Part shown: one piece after another, positions 12,648-23,725 of the stretch
Layout of the letters: each line of letters starts with the position of its first letter
Numbering within the stretch: position 1 is the stretch's first letter
DNA from: Lunularia cruciata
Lineage: Eukaryota; Streptophyta; Marchantiopsida; Lunulariales; Lunulariaceae
Assembly: GCA_948567375.1 (NCBI GenBank)
Contig: OX419762.1
Location: 42,079,034-42,143,033, forward strand
Length of the DNA: 64,000 nucleotides
Direction: 5' to 3'
Notes under the pieces: model-generated
Told to the model about the DNA's origin: nothing
The model's input: the letters and a program-made list of their open reading frames with translations, nothing else
Databases searched by the model: none
Made by a program: the position numbers and the translations under genes

Positions 12648-13649
12648 CTCTTTCTTACAAACTGCTTCCAATATTTCCTTCAGAATCAGGAAGCTGGTTG
12701 AGGTTCGATCGACAGGCCTGCAAATATCAAAATGGTCTTTCGCAGGCAGAGCAATGAAAAGATCCATGTCAGAGCGGGCAGATTGTTCTCCAACCACCAG
12801 ACGTGAGGAATGGCGCGAGCCAAGAATCGCCTTTTGAATCACCTGTTAAAGTAGATACGACTTGAATCAGAAATCCATGGGCGTATGCTCAGTTTGAGAG
12901 ACGCATGGTATCCAGCAACTTCCTAAACTCATGAGTGATTCGGCAAGTAAAGTCGTACAGCAAAGGCTGCTTTATTTCGCACATATGGAAATACATACAA
13001 ATCCTAAACTCACCATGATAGTCTCTGAGGTTTCGCAGATGCCGGCCGTTTCCCAACCGTACTCACGTCGCAACGTAGAAAACTCAGAGTTGATCCGAGT
13101 AACACGCACGTTATACGCTCGCAAGTAGTCAAGTAAAGGACCTCCTTGAGCACTTGTCGGTTTTGCTTGAGATCCGAAATGCGGTGTTCCATAGAACACT
13201 GTGACTTTAAGGTTCTGCATGAAATTTGAGTACTTGTATTTGTGCTGATCTCCTGCTAACCCTGCATATTTTTCAGCTTGCAAACAAACCTCCTTTAGAA
13301 TGAATCCCCCTACACAATGGCCCACCAAGATCACAGGACAATCTTGCCCAATCCCTCCCAATGTCACAATAGATTGAGCCAAATTTTCTCCCAGCAGATA
13401 GGTGTCCATTTGTCCGCGGTAACCTGGCTTGGTTATTCCAGCTCCGTAATAGATGCAAAATATACGAGCTTGAGGAAAAGCCTCAGCAAGCAAAGTATTC
13501 AACCAACATGCTGAATCATCTGCTTTCATCCATGTACGGAAGTACCACCCTTCATCGCTTTATTCTCTTGGGAAACCGTAAAAGAAGATGATCTCTAAAT
13601 TTACAGATCCTGAAGCAGGCCTGTACATCTCAAACAGTCCGTCGTTTAC
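12648..13649 (-). pseudogene. Hydrolase domain of the HNL gene (exons 2 and 3)
   Basis: Two exons (13649-13014 and 12842-12648) separated by a GT-AG intron encode about 277 codons of an alpha/beta-hydrolase fold of the SERAC1-like type used in HNL proteins. The nucleophile-elbow strand reads VILVGHCVGG, so the usual GxSxG serine is cysteine. A strand and loop reading VTVFYGTPHFGS follows. The C-terminal KDHFDICRP segment carries the likely catalytic histidine. The oxyanion-region HG typical of the family appears as FYG. A TAA stop lies between FPRE and SDEGW. Catalysis is doubtful even without the stop; in NLRs such a domain may serve in binding or signalling instead. Confidence 0.8.
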
Positions 13650-14035
13650 CTGAGAAGAGAATTCAAAGGAGTTCATTATTCTTCTACTTATCTTGAGTTC
13701 GTCCTATACTCTAGTGAGGACGTATTGTAACCAATCTTAACATCTGCAGAGTTAGGCAAGACAACCTAACAATATTCTTTCTGGAAACAAGATACAGTTA
13801 AAAGCTTTTCTGGTGACCAGACCCAAGCTTTATAAAACCTGCTCGAGATCACAGAAATAGCGCTCTCTATAAAAGCAAGACAATTAACGATGTTTCCTGT
13901 GAGAACGAGATAGCGTTACAAATTATCTGGGTGACCAGACCAAACCTCGCTATGCCCTGTCACTCACGTGTAAACTTCGGGTCAATATGGCAGTGAACAA
14001 ACTTATTTTGCCATAACTTGGATCGGTGAACATAC

Positions 14036-14151
14036 CCGTTTGCCACGCTGCCACTGTTCATCGGCACTTCCTCCTGCGCAGGAAGCCGCCATAAACGCTA
14101 CTGCAGCTAACAGAAACAACGCGATGGCTCTCGGTCGATCTCACGACGCAT
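14036..14151 (-). pseudogene. Candidate first exon of the HNL gene (hydrophobic N-terminus)
   Basis: Read in the frame that joins phase 0 to the hydrolase exon, this stretch gives ALFLLAAVAFMAA, a hydrophobic run like a signal peptide or anchor, followed by a polar segment ending QWQRGKR at a GTATGT donor. The only in-frame ATG is inside the hydrophobic run (14092). An upstream ATG at 14151 is in another frame, so either translation starts at 14092 or one base was gained or lost. Assignment rests on splice phase and position only. Confidence 0.45.
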
Positions 14152-14833
14152 GCACCACAAAGTTGAAGGGTCTTTCAGTTCATCCCAGACACAAAGACTC
14201 AAGGTTTTCGACCGACTATGATCCTCCTCCTCCGAAGTTACTATCCTGAATATGAGAATGAAAGTTGGTGATCGTTAGACGGCAAATCAAGTGTGGCAGT
14301 TGACGAACCTAAATCATGGCCTCAAGTACCTATACGCAGGAAGGGGGGCAAGGAGTTCAGGCTCAAGACCAGGTACACAATTTTATGAGTCGAACTGGTC
14401 GCTCCACACTGAGAGACCTAGTGCATAAAGGAATAAGTGCGATCGCGTATAAAACACGAGAACTATGCCAAGTGTGCCACTCTTTCCTTTATGGCATAAA
14501 GGAAAAAGTGCAATCGCGCAGAAAACGCAAAGGATGGGAAAACCCGTCAAGCCGTCCAGTCCAAGGGTGAGACAAAATAGGTAAAATGGAGCTAAGGCCC
14601 TAAAGAGTCGATATAACAAATCTGCCCTATTGCACCTCAAATATCCGACCTATGCAATTTGGAAGGTCAACATATTACATAAATGCCATTGTTTATTTGA
14701 AAACTATAACGTTGGAAAGTAAGGCAGGGTTGGTAATTGAGGCTAACGTCAGTGCGCACTAAATCAGGCCGGCTTCATATGCAAATTGAGCATATTGGGG
14801 GGGTTTCAAAAACGGGTTTTCACTCCCCGTAAA
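14152..14833. other. Upstream flank of the HNL gene
   Basis: No gene is supported. It contains a diverged ~40-bp direct repeat (GCATAAAGGAA-AAGTGC followed by ATCGCG) at about 14423-14458 and 14495-14531. Any HNL promoter would lie here; no TATA box was convincing. Confidence 0.4.
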
Positions 14834-16017
14834 GATCCCACATTTTAGTTTACGCGGAGGAATGAGATTTGTTACGGATAGAGGGTGAAGGGTATTTGTA
14901 AGTTTTACGGGCATTGGAAATTAGAGGGTTTCAATTCAGAAAGACACGCGATGCTAATGGGTACGGGACATGTGCTGTAACTTCACCGTGGAGACATGTA
15001 ACCAAAAAGTCATGCAAAAACGAATGGGATGCAAAATTTAGTAACGGGCGTTAATGTTAAGGTTATAACGGGCGTTTCATAATGTTGAAATATGGCTTAC
15101 TGGAGGTTTAGAGCGAGACTGTCTAAGTTAAGTAAAGGGTATTAATGAAAACCTGTCTAGATATGCCGTGTGTGGTCATCACTGAAAATAGAGAAACGAT
15201 AAATGGGATTCAAACGCTTGGAGTAAGATTTCAATTAAATCAAATGGGATTCAACACTCATGGGTAGAGATTGGAGTACAATAATGAAAGAGAATTAGGA
15301 GGGGGCAAAGGTGAATTTGAAATATTGCAAGAGGGAATGCAATAGAAGCTCTTTCAATTCTACTTGTCAAAATCAAAGTTCTCCAAACTCAAATTTGATC
15401 TAGTGTTGTGCAGATGCCAAGGTGGAAGAGGAGGTTATACACAAAACCTTCTGAAGAGAATTCTTAAGGTGTTCATATTGCTATAGTACTTGCCTGAAAA
15501 CATTCAAGGTGCACTGACTTTGAGCATTCACTCTTGGAAATTTGACCTATTAGTGAATATGGACTTTGTTGATCATGTAGATACAAGTAAGCAACCAGCT
15601 CACTCATACATAGATTCCAGTTCTCTTGTCAATCTCCACCATTCTAATCCCATCTCCGATCTTACACACACTAGTAGTTGTTATTCCCGCACTTGAAATT
15701 GTAGAAATTTTGAAAATGGTTTGCTTTGTAGCATCGGGGCCATCTATAGCTCCTACAAGAAAAAGGGTGCCTCTTGTCCCTCTTGTGAGTAAAGCAAAGT
15801 GCCTTGCATTTGCTATTTCTAATTTGAGTAAGAGTAAAAAGGAAAGAGAGGATGAAAGGTTCAGAATGATAACCCATCACTATAGCCAAATTCTGGATTA
15901 TTTGGAAGATCCTAAGCATTTTAAACAAATTCTTGGATGCATTAGCAAGAAACCCATCCAAAAGAATACAACATTCAATTACATGGCAATTTTCCGGTGA
16001 GATTTGGTAATGGATTT
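14834..16017 (+). repeat. Dispersed repeat R1, copy 2, with a partial reading frame
   Basis: Second copy of the 4103-5260 repeat. A frame starting near the ATG at 15716 is open to 16000 (about 95 codons; SKAKCLAFAISNLSKSKKERED, ..HYSQILDYLED). The same residues are partly readable in copy 1, where stops interrupt them, so the segment probably derives from a mobile-element protein. I do not recognise the family. Confidence 0.65.
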
Positions 16018-17131
16018 CCATCATCCATGACAAAATCAAAGTTGATGAAGATGTCCTAGGTTTTTGAAGTCTTACAAAACTGCTCGTAATTGGAAGGACA
16101 AATCCATCAGTGAGTGAACTCACCAATAAAAGATTAAATATGGATGTATGATTGAGGATAAAATAAATAATATGTGTCACTATTATTTGAGGACGGATGC
16201 ATTATTGTTTGGGGATAGAGCTAATATATCTCTCCCTACCCTTGTAAATTTGAGGATGGGGAGTGAACTGAATCTCTTTGAATGGGTGGATGAAGGAGAT
16301 AAAATGTGCCAAATTTCACTAGCCAAGGAGGTATGTCTAAAGTATGTTTGAAGAGTATCCTCTTCAACTGGGGACTTCACAAGCTTTCAACCTCCATGAA
16401 TTGATATGATCACCAACAAGCATTCCAAGTACCCAAGAGGAGAATACATTTGAGTTCATGCTCAGCAAATATGAATATGCACCAAATGAGCCATTTAGAG
16501 CTTATGAAGAGGAGGATACCCCAATTATACAATGGAACACAAGAGCAAGAGCACTTAAGGAGATTGATGGAAGTCCATGAGAGATTGATGGAAGTGAGGA
16601 GGGTTTAGGAGAAATAGAGGATATGCTATAGAAGCAAGAGCAAGAGAGAAAGATGATGGATGGAGTAGATGCACTGGATGAGCAAAAGAGGAGGAGGTCA
16701 TCGAAAACAAATCCAAAAAACCTCTTGGCATTGAATACTTTTGCTCAACACATGGGCAACCATGCAAAATTGCGAACTAAATTGATTGAAGCAAGAGAGG
16801 GTGTTGGTTACCCTAGATCAAAGCTCTCAAAGCCACTACAATAGAAAAACTCAAGGTAAAGGTAAAGGTTGAGGCAAGATCAAAAGTTGAGAAAATTATA
16901 ATTACAAGAGGATTGCAAAGACCAAGCATCAATGCCAAATAACTTTAGCAAAAGTTGATAAAATGACCATGTAAATCAAGAGCCTTGGGATTATACTTGC
17001 TTCTTTAGAAATCGATAGAATGGATATAACTTGTTATGACATGGGGAGCAATGACCCAAAGTATCCTGGATCCAATTCTGTCACCAATTCACTTTTGTAA
17101 ACATTGCAAAGTTTAAAAGGATGTGTTTTCT
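16018..17131 (+). pseudogene. Decayed reading frame following R1, family not recognised
   Basis: Short open stretches continue in changing frames (for example 16148-16351 and 16653-16844), rich in Lys, Glu and Arg, with QERKMMDGVDALDEQKRRR readable. Stops and frame changes are frequent. It probably continues the R1 element and ends abruptly where LTR sequence begins at 17132. No catalytic motif is visible. Confidence 0.4.
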
Positions 17132-17283
17132 TGTAAAAGACCGAGGAGAGAAATAAGAGAATAGAAGATCAAAGTGAAAGATCACATTGGAACTCTTGAA
17201 TGAGGGAAACTCCAAATGCCTAGCATGAACTTGGGCTTTGGTATTTATAGAGAACATACAAGGCTTTTAAGAAGCTTCATAAA
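17132..17283 (-). repeat. Truncated chromovirus LTR
   Basis: Starts TGTAAAAGACCGAGG and matches the R-U5 end of the LTR beginning at 17323, through the TATA region, then diverges. It is a partial LTR next to, but separate from, element A. Confidence 0.75.
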
Positions 17284-17322
17284 AACCATTGTCATGTTGT
17301 GGTTCACATAGCTCATGAAAAA

Positions 17323-17749
17323 GTGTAAAAGACCAAGACCGAGGAGAGAAATAGGAGAATGGAAACTCACATTAGGACACTTGAATGTGAGAAAACTCCA
17401 AATGCCTAGCATGAACTTTAGCTTGGGTATTTATAGGCATCATACAGGGCTCTTGAGAAACTTCTCAAGAAGCTTCCTTGAGCCACTTTCTTAGAGTGTA
17501 AGCCAAGTTAACTTGGAAGCTTCTCAAGAAGCTTCCTTTTAGAAGCCGTTTACTTGGCATGCAAGTTAAGCTAGTTTGGAAGCTTATAGAAGCTTCTTTC
17601 TAGAAGCTATCTACTTGGAGTGCAAGTTAAGTTAGTTAGGAAGCTTCCCAAGAAGCTTCCTAGATACTTCTAGAATATTCTAGGCTAATTTGGCTTATTA
17701 TCTATTTGTTAGCCTTACTAACTACGTCGCTAAACTCCATATTGTCACA
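17323..17749 (-). repeat. 3' LTR of chromovirus A
   Basis: About 427 bp, bounded by TG and CA on the sense strand (TGTGACAATATGG... to ...TTTTACA). U3 contains roughly three ~60-bp subunits with AAGCTTC/GAAGCTT boundaries and a heat-shock-element-like TTCTAGAATATTC at 17668-17680. A TATAAATA box lies downstream of them on the sense strand. Confidence 0.88.
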
Positions 17750-17759
17750 TATTCCTCCA

Positions 17760-17896
17760 CCACTAGTTGGTGACGTCCTTGTCGCCATTGAAGCTTCAAA
17801 CTCATGGATGGCCATTTGTGCATTCTGGAGGTGAGAAAGAGGTTCCCATGAGGCATCATGAAGGGGATACCCTTTCCAAAGGACCTTGTACTCCAT
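17760..17896 (-). pseudogene. Chromodomain at the integrase C-terminus, chromovirus A
   Basis: The minus frame reads EYKVLWKGYPLHDASWEPLSHL then QNAQMAIHEFEA, the conserved core of a chromodomain. In chromoviruses this module tethers integrase to histone marks and guides integration into heterochromatin. It identifies the clade and the element's 3' end, about 30 bp from the polypurine tract and LTR. Confidence 0.85.
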
Positions 17897-17989
17897 ATGT
17901 TGTTGACGTCCTTGTTGAATGTGGCGACGTGCAAGGATACAATCAACTTTGTACTCCTCATGATCATGGATAGGGATGGGAGGAAGAGG

Positions 17990-20900
17990 AGATTAGACAT
18001 GAGAGGAAAAAGAAGATGGGTTAGGAACAAAGGGTTCCAACTTGGAAATGTGAAAGACAAGGTGGATGCGCATATGACAAGATAAGGCAAGGCAATAAGC
18101 AACAAGAGAGATGATTTGGGTGACATCAAAGGGTCCTATCCAATTAGGGGCGAGTTTACAAACTTTGGTATCAAGTGAGAGAGGTAGGTTACTAAAGGAT
18201 AGCATGACCTTGTTATCAAGTTGAAGGTTGAGATCATAATGATGTTGGTCCATGAATTGTTTTTGACAATTTTGAGCAACAATGAGATAAGATTTGGCTT
18301 GTTGTAGGGATTGGGATATTGTGGTCAAGAAGGCAGAAGTATGAGGGACATGAGATGGAAGAGATAAATTTGGAACAAATGTATCTTGGCCAAAATTATG
18401 AAAGAAGGGAGAGAATCTGATGTTTGCTTGTTTGGAATTATTGTAGGTAAACTCAATAGTTGCAAGACATTCATCCCAATTGGTACGGTGGACATTGACA
18501 AAGAAAGGTACAAAGCATATCTTCCAAAATACAATTTGTATGTTTGGTTTATACATTAGTTTGAGAATGATAGGCCATAGATAAAGTAAGCTTGGTGATG
18601 AGTAACTAGAAGAGTGCTTGTTAAAATTTTATGGTGAATCAAAGATGAGTATACAAGGTATCCATGATGCTTGAAGATATTGTTGAAGTAAATTTGAGCC
18701 AATATTGGAGCATTCACTATACCACAAGTTGGTGCCAAATGGATTTGCTCACTAAGCTTATCAACAAACACCAAGATTGTTGTGTGATCTTGCTTTATCT
18801 TGAGCAAAGATGTGATGAGATCTAAGCTCACATGTTCCCATCAAGTAAATGGGATGGGAAGTGGTTGAGGGAGTCTACTTAGCTTTTAGTTGCTAGCTTT
18901 GGTGCATTTGCAACTCTCACAAGATTGGACAAATTATCAAACATCTCATGCCATGTTAGCCCACCACCATCAGCATTGTAGAGTACCTAAGGTCTTGTCC
19001 ATACCATGTGAGCAACAGATGATAAGTCATGGGCTTCTTGAAGGCACACAAGTCATAGATCACCCTTAGCTAGAATATAGATCCGGCTCTCATACAATAG
19101 AAGGCCTTCCTTGAAAGAGAAGGTGTTTTATTCCTTGCCATGTGTTGCAAGATGACCTTGTACCTTGAAAGAAGAGGTCTTGTTGTAAAGTGGTCCTAAA
19201 TTAGATTTGGACTTTGGAGTTAAGTGACATTGTCTTTATTGCTATTGTGATAAGAGGAAGAGATTTCAAATCAGGTCATCATGATAGGGTATCATATATG
19301 ACATGGAACCTACTAAGTTTATACTCAAGTTTGAGGTCAAACAACTATAGTTGTTTCTCCCATCAATGATATCTACTCTTCATGTGTTCCAAATGTAATG
19401 TCTATAATAATTGTTTGTGATTGGTTCACATGATCACTTGTTTTCCTAAGAGATAATGCTTTGATACCTTAGTGGCATATACCATTGCTAGTTACTTTTG
19501 ATCTCAAGCAAAGTAATTTCATTCTATGGTGTTTAGTCAGTGAGATACAAAGGCAATGTGATGTAACACATCTAGAAATTCTTGTTGCAACATACCTCCA
19601 ATAGCAAAGTTAGAAGCACCTAAATCAATCATACAAGATAGTTGAGGATCATATGGTTGAAGAATTGGTCTTGAAGACACCATATGTTTCAACTTTTGGA
19701 ACACTTCTTTGTGCTTGGTGGTCCATTGAAAGCTTGAGGTCTTCTCCAAGAGCTCTATCAATGGTGCGGCCATATGATCATAGTAGTGAATGAATCATTG
19801 GTAAAGATTTTCCCATCCATTAAATGCTCACACTTTTATGGCATCATTTGGAGTAGGCCAATCAGTAATGGCTTTGATTTTCTCTTCTTCCATCTTGATT
19901 CCCTTTGATGAGATCTTATGACCCAAGAAGGTAACTTCTTTTTGCCTAAAGGTTCACTTTGACTTCTTGCAATCAAACTTCCATTGACTTAGTCATCTTA
20001 AGACTTCTCGCATATGATTTGCATGTTCTACCTCCATCTTGCTATAGATTAAAATATCACACATGAACACCATCATGTACCAATCTAATAGCACATCAAA
20101 CATTTGATGCATATGATCCATGAAGACTATTGGAGCATTAGTGAGCCCAAAAGGTAGAACTCTCCATTCAAAATACTCATACCTTGTGCAAAAGGTAATC
20201 TTTTGCATATCTTTTCTATCAATGGGGATCTACCCATATTTACTTTAGAGATCCAACTTGGAGAAGTATTGTGCTCCATTCAATTGATCTAGCAAGTCAT
20301 CAATTGGAGGCAAGCAATATGCATTTTTCACTATTTGTTTATTGAAGCCATGATAAACAATATAGAAGCAAAGTCTTATATCCTTCTTTGTGACAAATAG
20401 TACCTTTGCTTCCCAAGGAGATGTACTATGTTGTATGAAATCCTTCTACAACAACTCTATCAATGTTATTCAAAGCTCATCCAATCCTTTGATGAGAGTT
20501 GATAGATTGGTCTATTCATTGGAGTACTTATTGGCAATAACTCAATCTTGAAGGGCATACCACGATTGGAGGGTAATCCTTTTGGCAAATCATCCAAAGA
20601 CACATCTGCAAACTCTTAAGCTATTTGATCAACCATTGCTTGATGAGGCTTATGGCCCTCAATAGATTCTCCATGCACAATCGGCTTGAACCCTACCACA
20701 AAAATAAGAATATTTTCCTCCACAACTTGCTTTATGGTTGCTTTACTAACACACTTCCTATCTTGGGGAGTGACTATTCCTAGATATCTTACTCAAACGT
20801 GCCAAACAACCTAATCAAAATTCTTTCCTTGGTTTTATACTTGAATTTGTCATCATGTCCAATCAAATTGAACCTTATGATGTTCAAGCCAATGACAACC

Positions 20901-21077
20901 TTAAATGACATCATAGTGTAGAGGTGTCACTATAGACCTCATACATTCCAAATAATCCTTCTTAATCTTGAATGTAATAGAATGTGAGGTTCGGAATGCA
21001 AAACCTTTTCTACCATATGTTATCATCAATCTACTTCTAATTATTGGCTTGATAGGAATACTCAATTCCTTTGCTAA
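17990..21077 (-). pseudogene. Decayed pol of chromovirus A (protease part, RT, RNase H, integrase)
   Basis: Reading right to left: a protease fragment at 21060-20905 (IVTPLHYDVI), RT at about 20300-19993 (YFEWRVLPFGLTNAP, then a catalytic segment FMCDILIYSK in place of the usual F-D-D), RNase H at 19773-19537 (KHKEVFQKLKHMVSSRPIL, FAIGGML), and integrase pieces at 18831-17993 (KIKQDHTTILVFVDKLS; YNNSKQANIRFSPF). Frames change repeatedly and stops are frequent, so no full protein can be made. Confidence 0.82.
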
Positions 21078-22159
21078 TGTGGTACCCACATTTTTGTTTT
21101 TTTTTTGTTTTTTATAAAAAAAAATGTATAGTTGAAGGAGAATTGAATCCATTTAGGCAAAGAAGAAGGAGAAATCATGTTTTTGGCAAAGCCAAAGAAT
21201 ATTTACTTTGGGTCAGAACCGATTAGGACTTAGGCCAAAGTGGTCAATGTCAATCTTGAAGTAGGAAACTTTGCCTTAGAGAAATGCAACCCAATGCAAG
21301 GAGGAAGTAACAACTTTCCTTTGGGTGCACAAATCAAGAACTATCATGAAACAGCAGAAAAGGCATGCAGGTTGATAGTGACAAGAGAAGCTCATGCATA
21401 AGGTGTGATTTATCAAACAGAGCCAGCTGAAGAATGACTTGGAATTGCAAAGCTATAAAAGTAGGACTTCACAGAAGAAATGAAAAGAAACCTTGGAGAA
21501 ATTTCCTATGCCATTAAGAAGTCATGTAGAGGAATTCCATGAGAAGCAACTAGCTATGAGAAAAATCCTTGAGTTCTCTACAAGAGTGAGAGTTTTTCAG
21601 CCAAGGGATGGGGGAATTACTCAAGGTATCCAAACCCAAGAGGATTCAAGAAATGCTCTTCACAAGGAGTGTGAAATCCCATAGTGAAGAGATTAGATAT
21701 GATGGCTAGGATTGATGTCTTGACAAGACTTTGGATCACTTTCTTGGCATGGAACTGGAACCTTAGTTTCCCAAAATTCATGACCAAGATAGCAACTAGC
21801 AATTGTGAAGAGGGCCTAGAAGCAATAGGAAAGAGAGGCAATCTGGCTCAATAGACAGAGTTAGATTGGAGATTAGTGTTGGGAATAGAGGCCGGAGAAG
21901 AGACAAGTGCCTCTTTCTTTGGGAAAGAACACTTAGGTGAGAAGACTTAGAAAGTGAAGGGGTCATCCAGCATGCCAAAAATTAAGAATGGCTACAAGGT
22001 TGAGACATACAAGAACTTGATATAAAGAAGCATCATTGGGAACTTGATGGCAATTTTGAAGCTCAACCAAACTACTTTCATTATGACGCATCAGGCAATC
22101 TTCTTCCACCAAATGTTTAGGAGGAGCCGATTAATTGGGGAAAAAGCTTCTACCAACGG

Positions 22160-22453
22160 ATGAGGTTGATGGTGCTGAATTGGAGAAACCAAGCACCACC
22201 CCACTACTTGTTGTTTGCAACCCACTTTTACCTCAAGTTGAACCTGTTGCAAGCCAAGGAGAGGAGCATGGTGGTATTGCACTTCCATCCTAACCTATGG
22301 AAGAATGTGGATGAGGAGGAGAAGCTTTACAGTTGGCAAATCCATAGCAGTGATGAACTTTATGCAAAGACGGAGCAAGATCAGCAACCCAAGATGGCCA
22401 TTCCAAAGAAAAGAAAGATAAGCAGACCAAAGGAATGGAATTCATTTATTTAG
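22160..22453 (+). pseudogene. Reading-frame fragment inside the 4.4-kb insertion
   Basis: Open for 97 codons from an ATG: aromatic N-terminal part (HYLLFATHFYLKLNLLQ), then charged residues ending in KKRKISRPKEW, which resembles a basic nuclear-localisation stretch. Flanking sequence in the same direction is coding-like but interrupted. Family unknown; perhaps the gag-equivalent of the insertion. Confidence 0.35.
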
Positions 22454-23197
22454 AGGAGCAAAGTGAGGAGATCAGGGTCAAGAAGAGTGGCAAGGATGGA
22501 AATGCCAATGATTGATGAAGAATTGGAAGGAGACGCGGAGTCAAAATCAAGTGAAGTTCAGGAGGAAGAAGTAGAGTTAACCCTATAGACTGAAGAGTCA
22601 AGTAGCAAAGGAGAACCCAAAGTACAGCAGCAAGAAGAAGAATAATGCAAACTGCAAGATGATATTGACCAGATCAGGGAAGAGGAAGAAACCACAATGG
22701 AACCAAGAAGAGTAACACAACAAGGAGAAAGCTTGAAAGTAACACATATCATCAATTTGGATGATGACAAAAACTCGGGAGACAAAGTCCCGATGCAAAT
22801 ACAAAGATCCATACTTTAGGGGAGAGCTCTTATTGAACATAAGGGGGACCAAGTTGAGGCTTTGCAAGATGAGAAGGAGGAAAGCTGCATGGGAGTAGAA
22901 ATTCTATAGACGGTTGTTTGTCCATTATTGATGCAAATGGAGAAGATTTAGAAGGAGATGCATCATGGTAAACCCAAAGTGAAAATTGTACTATAGGCGC
23001 TGAAGCGGATGGAAGCCGACAATTTGGAGTTGAAAGATTGTCTAACCCGGAGAGAGGAGGAGATGGAAGTTTTGTGAGTTGATGTAGTATTGCAGAAGAA
23101 GATAAACAAGAACCTGTAGAAGAAGTTTGAGAAGTAGGGGAAGGAGTTTGCAATTAAGGTAAGAGAAGTGACCTAGGAGAGGCTTTGGGTAGAAGAG

Positions 23198-23725
23198 TTG
23201 CAAGTTGAGGTGAAGGCTATGCAAGACAAAGTAAATATAGAGAAGGCACTAGTCACAGCTAAGGAGATTGAGCTCAACTCATTTGGTCAGAAGGCTACAG
23301 AGAAGGATGCAGTGTGGCAAAGAGTTGACAAAGTGTGTCAAGAAGAAGCAAGATGGAAGGCTTTAGTAGGAGGGATGGATGTGAAGGTCAATCAGTACGT
23401 GAAGGAATTGAAATACCTTACAGCAAAGTATGAAGGGGAGTTGAAGGTGGAATGGGACGCAATAGAAGCAAAGCATCAAGGTTGGAAAAAATCAGAGCCC
23501 ATTACCACAATCGTCATGGGAGTGAAGGCCATACTCAACACCAAAGCCAAGGTACATTTTGAGGAGACGTGTCTATATGAGTTAAAACTTCTAGTGCAAG
23601 AGACGAGGAAGAGGAAGGCAAAGGACACCAATATGAACAAGCTGCTGATTTGTCTTAGGGACCAAGTAGATAGGAAGATCAATGAAGTAGGAGACAACAT
23701 AAGTCTCAGATTAGACTTAGTATGA
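23198..23725 (+). CDS. Coiled-coil reading frame inside the 4.4-kb insertion
   Basis: Open for about 175 codons; the first ATG is about eight codons in, so the true start may lie upstream beyond a stop. The product is rich in Lys, Glu, Ala and Val with long helical, heptad-like runs (VEVKAMQDKVNIEKALVTAKE; ETRKRKAKDTNMNKLL), consistent with a coiled coil. It has no enzyme motif. Similar composition continues past its stop. It is the longest open frame in the insertion and probably the remnant of its structural protein; expression is unproven. Confidence 0.4.
   Translation: MQVEVKAMQDKVNIEKALVTAKEIELNSFGQKATEKDAVWQRVDKVCQEEARWKALVGGMDVKVNQYVKELKYLTAKYEGELKVEWDAIEAKHQGWKKSEPITTIVMGVKAILNTKAKVHFEETCLYELKLLVQETRKRKAKDTNMNKLLICLRDQVDRKINEVGDNISLRLDLV

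Larger units (their letters stand above)
9413..14151 (-). pseudogene. HNL-class (hydrolase-NB-ARC-LRR) resistance-type gene, decayed
   Basis: HNL proteins are the bryophyte class of NLR immune receptor that carries an alpha/beta-hydrolase fold in place of a TIR or coiled-coil N-terminus; they presumably sense pathogen effectors in the cell. Five exons on the minus strand can be followed: 14151(or 14092)-14036, 13649-13014, 12842-12648, 12448-11342 and 11154-9413. All four introns are GT-AG and phase 0. Order: hydrophobic N-terminal segment, hydrolase, NB-ARC, LRR. The copy looks dead: a TAA lies in frame in exon 2 (about 13564), and the frame slips near 12075, near 12000 and near 10930. The first exon has no in-frame ATG before its hydrophobic stretch. 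Two nearby multi-exon genes are intact, so assembly error is less likely, though small indel errors cannot be excluded. Confidence 0.82.
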
